NCBI GenBank assembly: GCA_963709875.1
Contig: CAVPYB010000005.1
Span: 124,001 to 188,000 of the forward strand
Length of the DNA stretch: 64,000 nt
From: JAQBDA01 sp963709875
GTDB lineage: Bacteria; Chloroflexota; Anaerolineae; Anaerolineales; UBA4823
Direction: 5' to 3'
The notes under the pieces are model-generated. The model saw only the letters and a list, made by a program, of their open reading frames with translations, did no database searches and was not told the DNA's origin. Every line of letters begins with the position of its first letter. Positions within the stretch are counted from its first letter, which is position 1. Below are positions 62,591 through 64,000 of the stretch, piece by piece. A program made the position numbers and the translations under genes.

Positions 62591-63982
62591 ATGCCCAGCA
62601 GGCGACTTCAAACCATCCTACCCATAATCACCGGCAGCAACCCCGTAAGCAAGCTGCGCGGCAAGCTCTCTCATGGAGCTGTGAGCCAGATCTGCTCGTT
62701 GCAGTACGTCGACGCGACCACGTGCTATGTGTGGACGCCCATAGACGGCACGATCTATTTCTGCCGCTGGGAGCTTTCCTTGCTGGCGTCTGGAGCCTGG
62801 ACACGTTCGAACCTCAAGGTCTTTCGCGTCATGGATGCTATCAACAGGGACGACGGAGGCATAACCGAGTCCGGCAGCTGGAGCGCACCAGGCAGCACAG
62901 CCAATGCCCTCGGCAGGGACTACCGCAGCGACAAGAATGTCGCTGCTTATGCCGAGTTCACTGTGACCGGCGTGGAGCGAGTCTATATTACTTACGAGCG
63001 GAGATCGATCTGCGGTCACATGAAGGTGCTGGTCGACGGAGCGCCAGGCAACTGCTCAGATCTTACTCTGGTGGGTGCAGATATGTGCCTCGATTGCTAC
63101 GGTGCGGTGACGGCAGTCAACTTGTGGGGCTGTGTGGCGCAAGACTTAGATCCTGCTTCATCCTATACAATCAGGATCGCTCCGCAGGGCACCACCAGCG
63201 GGGGGTCCGATACTTATATGTATAGGGAAGGCTACGGTGTGCCAGTGTCGGCGTTCTCAGATGCGAACGAAACCGTTTCAAATGACAACGAGGAAGTCGC
63301 CCACATCGAGACCGGAGACAATGGTTATGCCTACCAGTACCGGCCCACCGGAGCAGCCGGCTACGAGTTCACCGGCTCAGACCACCAGAACGAAGCCATC
63401 GCAGCTGTGACCTGGAAGGACGGCGCCGGCGCAGATATTTCTGTGTCGGTAGGGACGCCCTTGAATGATGCAGCTGAAGTGGTCGTGAACCAGACCGGCA
63501 CGGCCAGGCACAGCGAGACCGGCGCAACCGATCATGCAGCTATCGATACCACGTTGCTGTTTAGCTATCAAGGCTGCCGGCAGGACGTAGAGCACACCTG
63601 GTCAACCGATGCTTTGCTTTTGAACGCTTATGTCGGGATGAGCGTAGGGCGCTCGAACATGGAGCGCGGCCATATCGCAGACGGCAGCACCACCGTTAAC
63701 ACCCTCACCGCCGATGACGATTCTCTGGCCGGCGAGATCGCTTCGAGGCTGGCTCTCTTCTGGGATACCACGCATGATTTCGTCTTGCAGGATTACATCA
63801 TCGACCCCGCCAGCGTGAACCACTGGCAGGAGAGCACCAATTTTTGCTACATCGAAGATAAAGCCGCCGGCAACAACAAGATCTATTTCCAGCGCTTGGC
63901 TTCGGGGAGTTTACTCGCCACCGAGGTCTGGAGCGCCAGTTATCTTTATGCGGTCAGCTTGTACCCTTCGTTCAGCCCGTGA
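62591..63982 (+). CDS. Large phage-region protein, probably virion-associated
   Basis: 463 residues, beginning MPSRRLQTILPIITGSNPVS, with a carbohydrate-binding-like beta-rich middle (NVAAYAEFTVTGVERVYITY; SSYTIRIAPQGTTSGGSDTY) and several cysteine pairs (CSLQYVDATTCYVW; MCLDCYGAV). The C-terminal third is acidic and beta-rich (AGNNKIYFQRLASG). I do not recognise a family. The position after small head genes and the length suggest a tail, fibre or receptor-binding-type protein. ATG after TGAGGTAACT. Confidence 0.6.
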   Translation: MPSRRLQTILPIITGSNPVSKLRGKLSHGAVSQICSLQYVDATTCYVWTPIDGTIYFCRWELSLLASGAWTRSNLKVFRVMDAINRDDGGITESGSWSAPGSTANALGRDYRSDKNVAAYAEFTVTGVERVYITYERRSICGHMKVLVDGAPGNCSDLTLVGADMCLDCYGAVTAVNLWGCVAQDLDPASSYTIRIAPQGTTSGGSDTYMYREGYGVPVSAFSDANETVSNDNEEVAHIETGDNGYAYQYRPTGAAGYEFTGSDHQNEAIAAVTWKDGAGADISVSVGTPLNDAAEVVVNQTGTARHSETGATDHAAIDTTLLFSYQGCRQDVEHTWSTDALLLNAYVGMSVGRSNMERGHIADGSTTVNTLTADDDSLAGEIASRLALFWDTTHDFVLQDYIIDPASVNHWQESTNFCYIEDKAAGNNKIYFQRLASGSLLATEVWSASYLYAVSLYPSFSP

Positions 63983-64000
63983 CGCCGGCGCTCTCTACGT

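Noticed and set aside
1..64000. Search for tRNA, rRNA and CRISPR arrays
   Set aside because: No T-arm GGTTCRAATCC-type cloverleaf, no rRNA signature and no regularly spaced direct repeats were recognised; a covariance search could still find short RNA genes I missed.

Overview
The window looks like a chromosomal segment of a GC-rich, secretion-heavy, free-living bacterium, most plausibly an Anaerolineae-type Chloroflexota. This is an inference. It rests on the gene families present: FG-GAP and ELWxxDG surface repeat proteins, an exosortase, Thr/Pro-linker lipoproteins, a cyclase-STAND regulator and YafY/PadR/TetR regulators. The intergenic regions also carry low-complexity and hairpin repeats, and two secreted proteins end in a short LPV-type tail. 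There is no rRNA, tRNA or CRISPR array that I can recognise.

Layout. (1) 1-9094, minus strand: one tightly overlapping operon. It starts with a PadR regulator and runs through four multi-pass membrane proteins, an FG-GAP lipoprotein, a further membrane protein and an exosortase fused to an EpsI-like domain, ending in a second FG-GAP protein cut by the window edge. A palindrome in front of padR is a good operator candidate. (2) 9.3-12.8 kb: a GNAT acetyltransferase, a GyrI-like ligand-binding protein and a YafY/WYL regulator with an unusually structured leader. (3) 12.8-21 kb, minus strand: five medium-chain dehydrogenase/reductases, two DUF6326-like membrane proteins, a condensation-type acyltransferase and a TFIIB-zinc-finger protein, probably built by duplication. 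(4) 21-33 kb: a serine hydrolase, an acyltransferase-3 protein, secreted repeat proteins, a methyltransferase, DinB, an intact ISL3-family insertion sequence and fabH. (5) 33-49 kb: TerB-like protein, a broken HExxH metalloprotease-like gene, a glycosyltransferase, a cyclase-STAND-TPR protein, rhodanese, a TetR/NAD(P)-binding pair with a near-consensus promoter, a formylglycine-generating-enzyme-type protein, and several decayed genes. (6) 49-57.6 kb: a flavin-reductase-fold protein, an EF-hand-bearing caspase-like membrane protein with a small membrane partner, a DEDDh exonuclease, a lipoprotein with an IS1182-type element inserted just upstream, a zinc alcohol dehydrogenase, and a REP hairpin beside a truncated REP-associated transposase. 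(7) 57.9-64 kb, plus strand: a decayed tailed-phage module with terminase, portal, a truncated capsid-region gene and small structural genes.

A recurrent feature is the frameshifted reading frame. At least ten genes need one or more indels repaired to give a full-length product. Some breaks sit in homopolymers, so residual sequencing error is a serious alternative to real gene decay; others coincide with inserted repeats or are too dense for that explanation. Start codons below were chosen from visible ribosome binding sites and overlaps, and are stated where they are not the longest possible.
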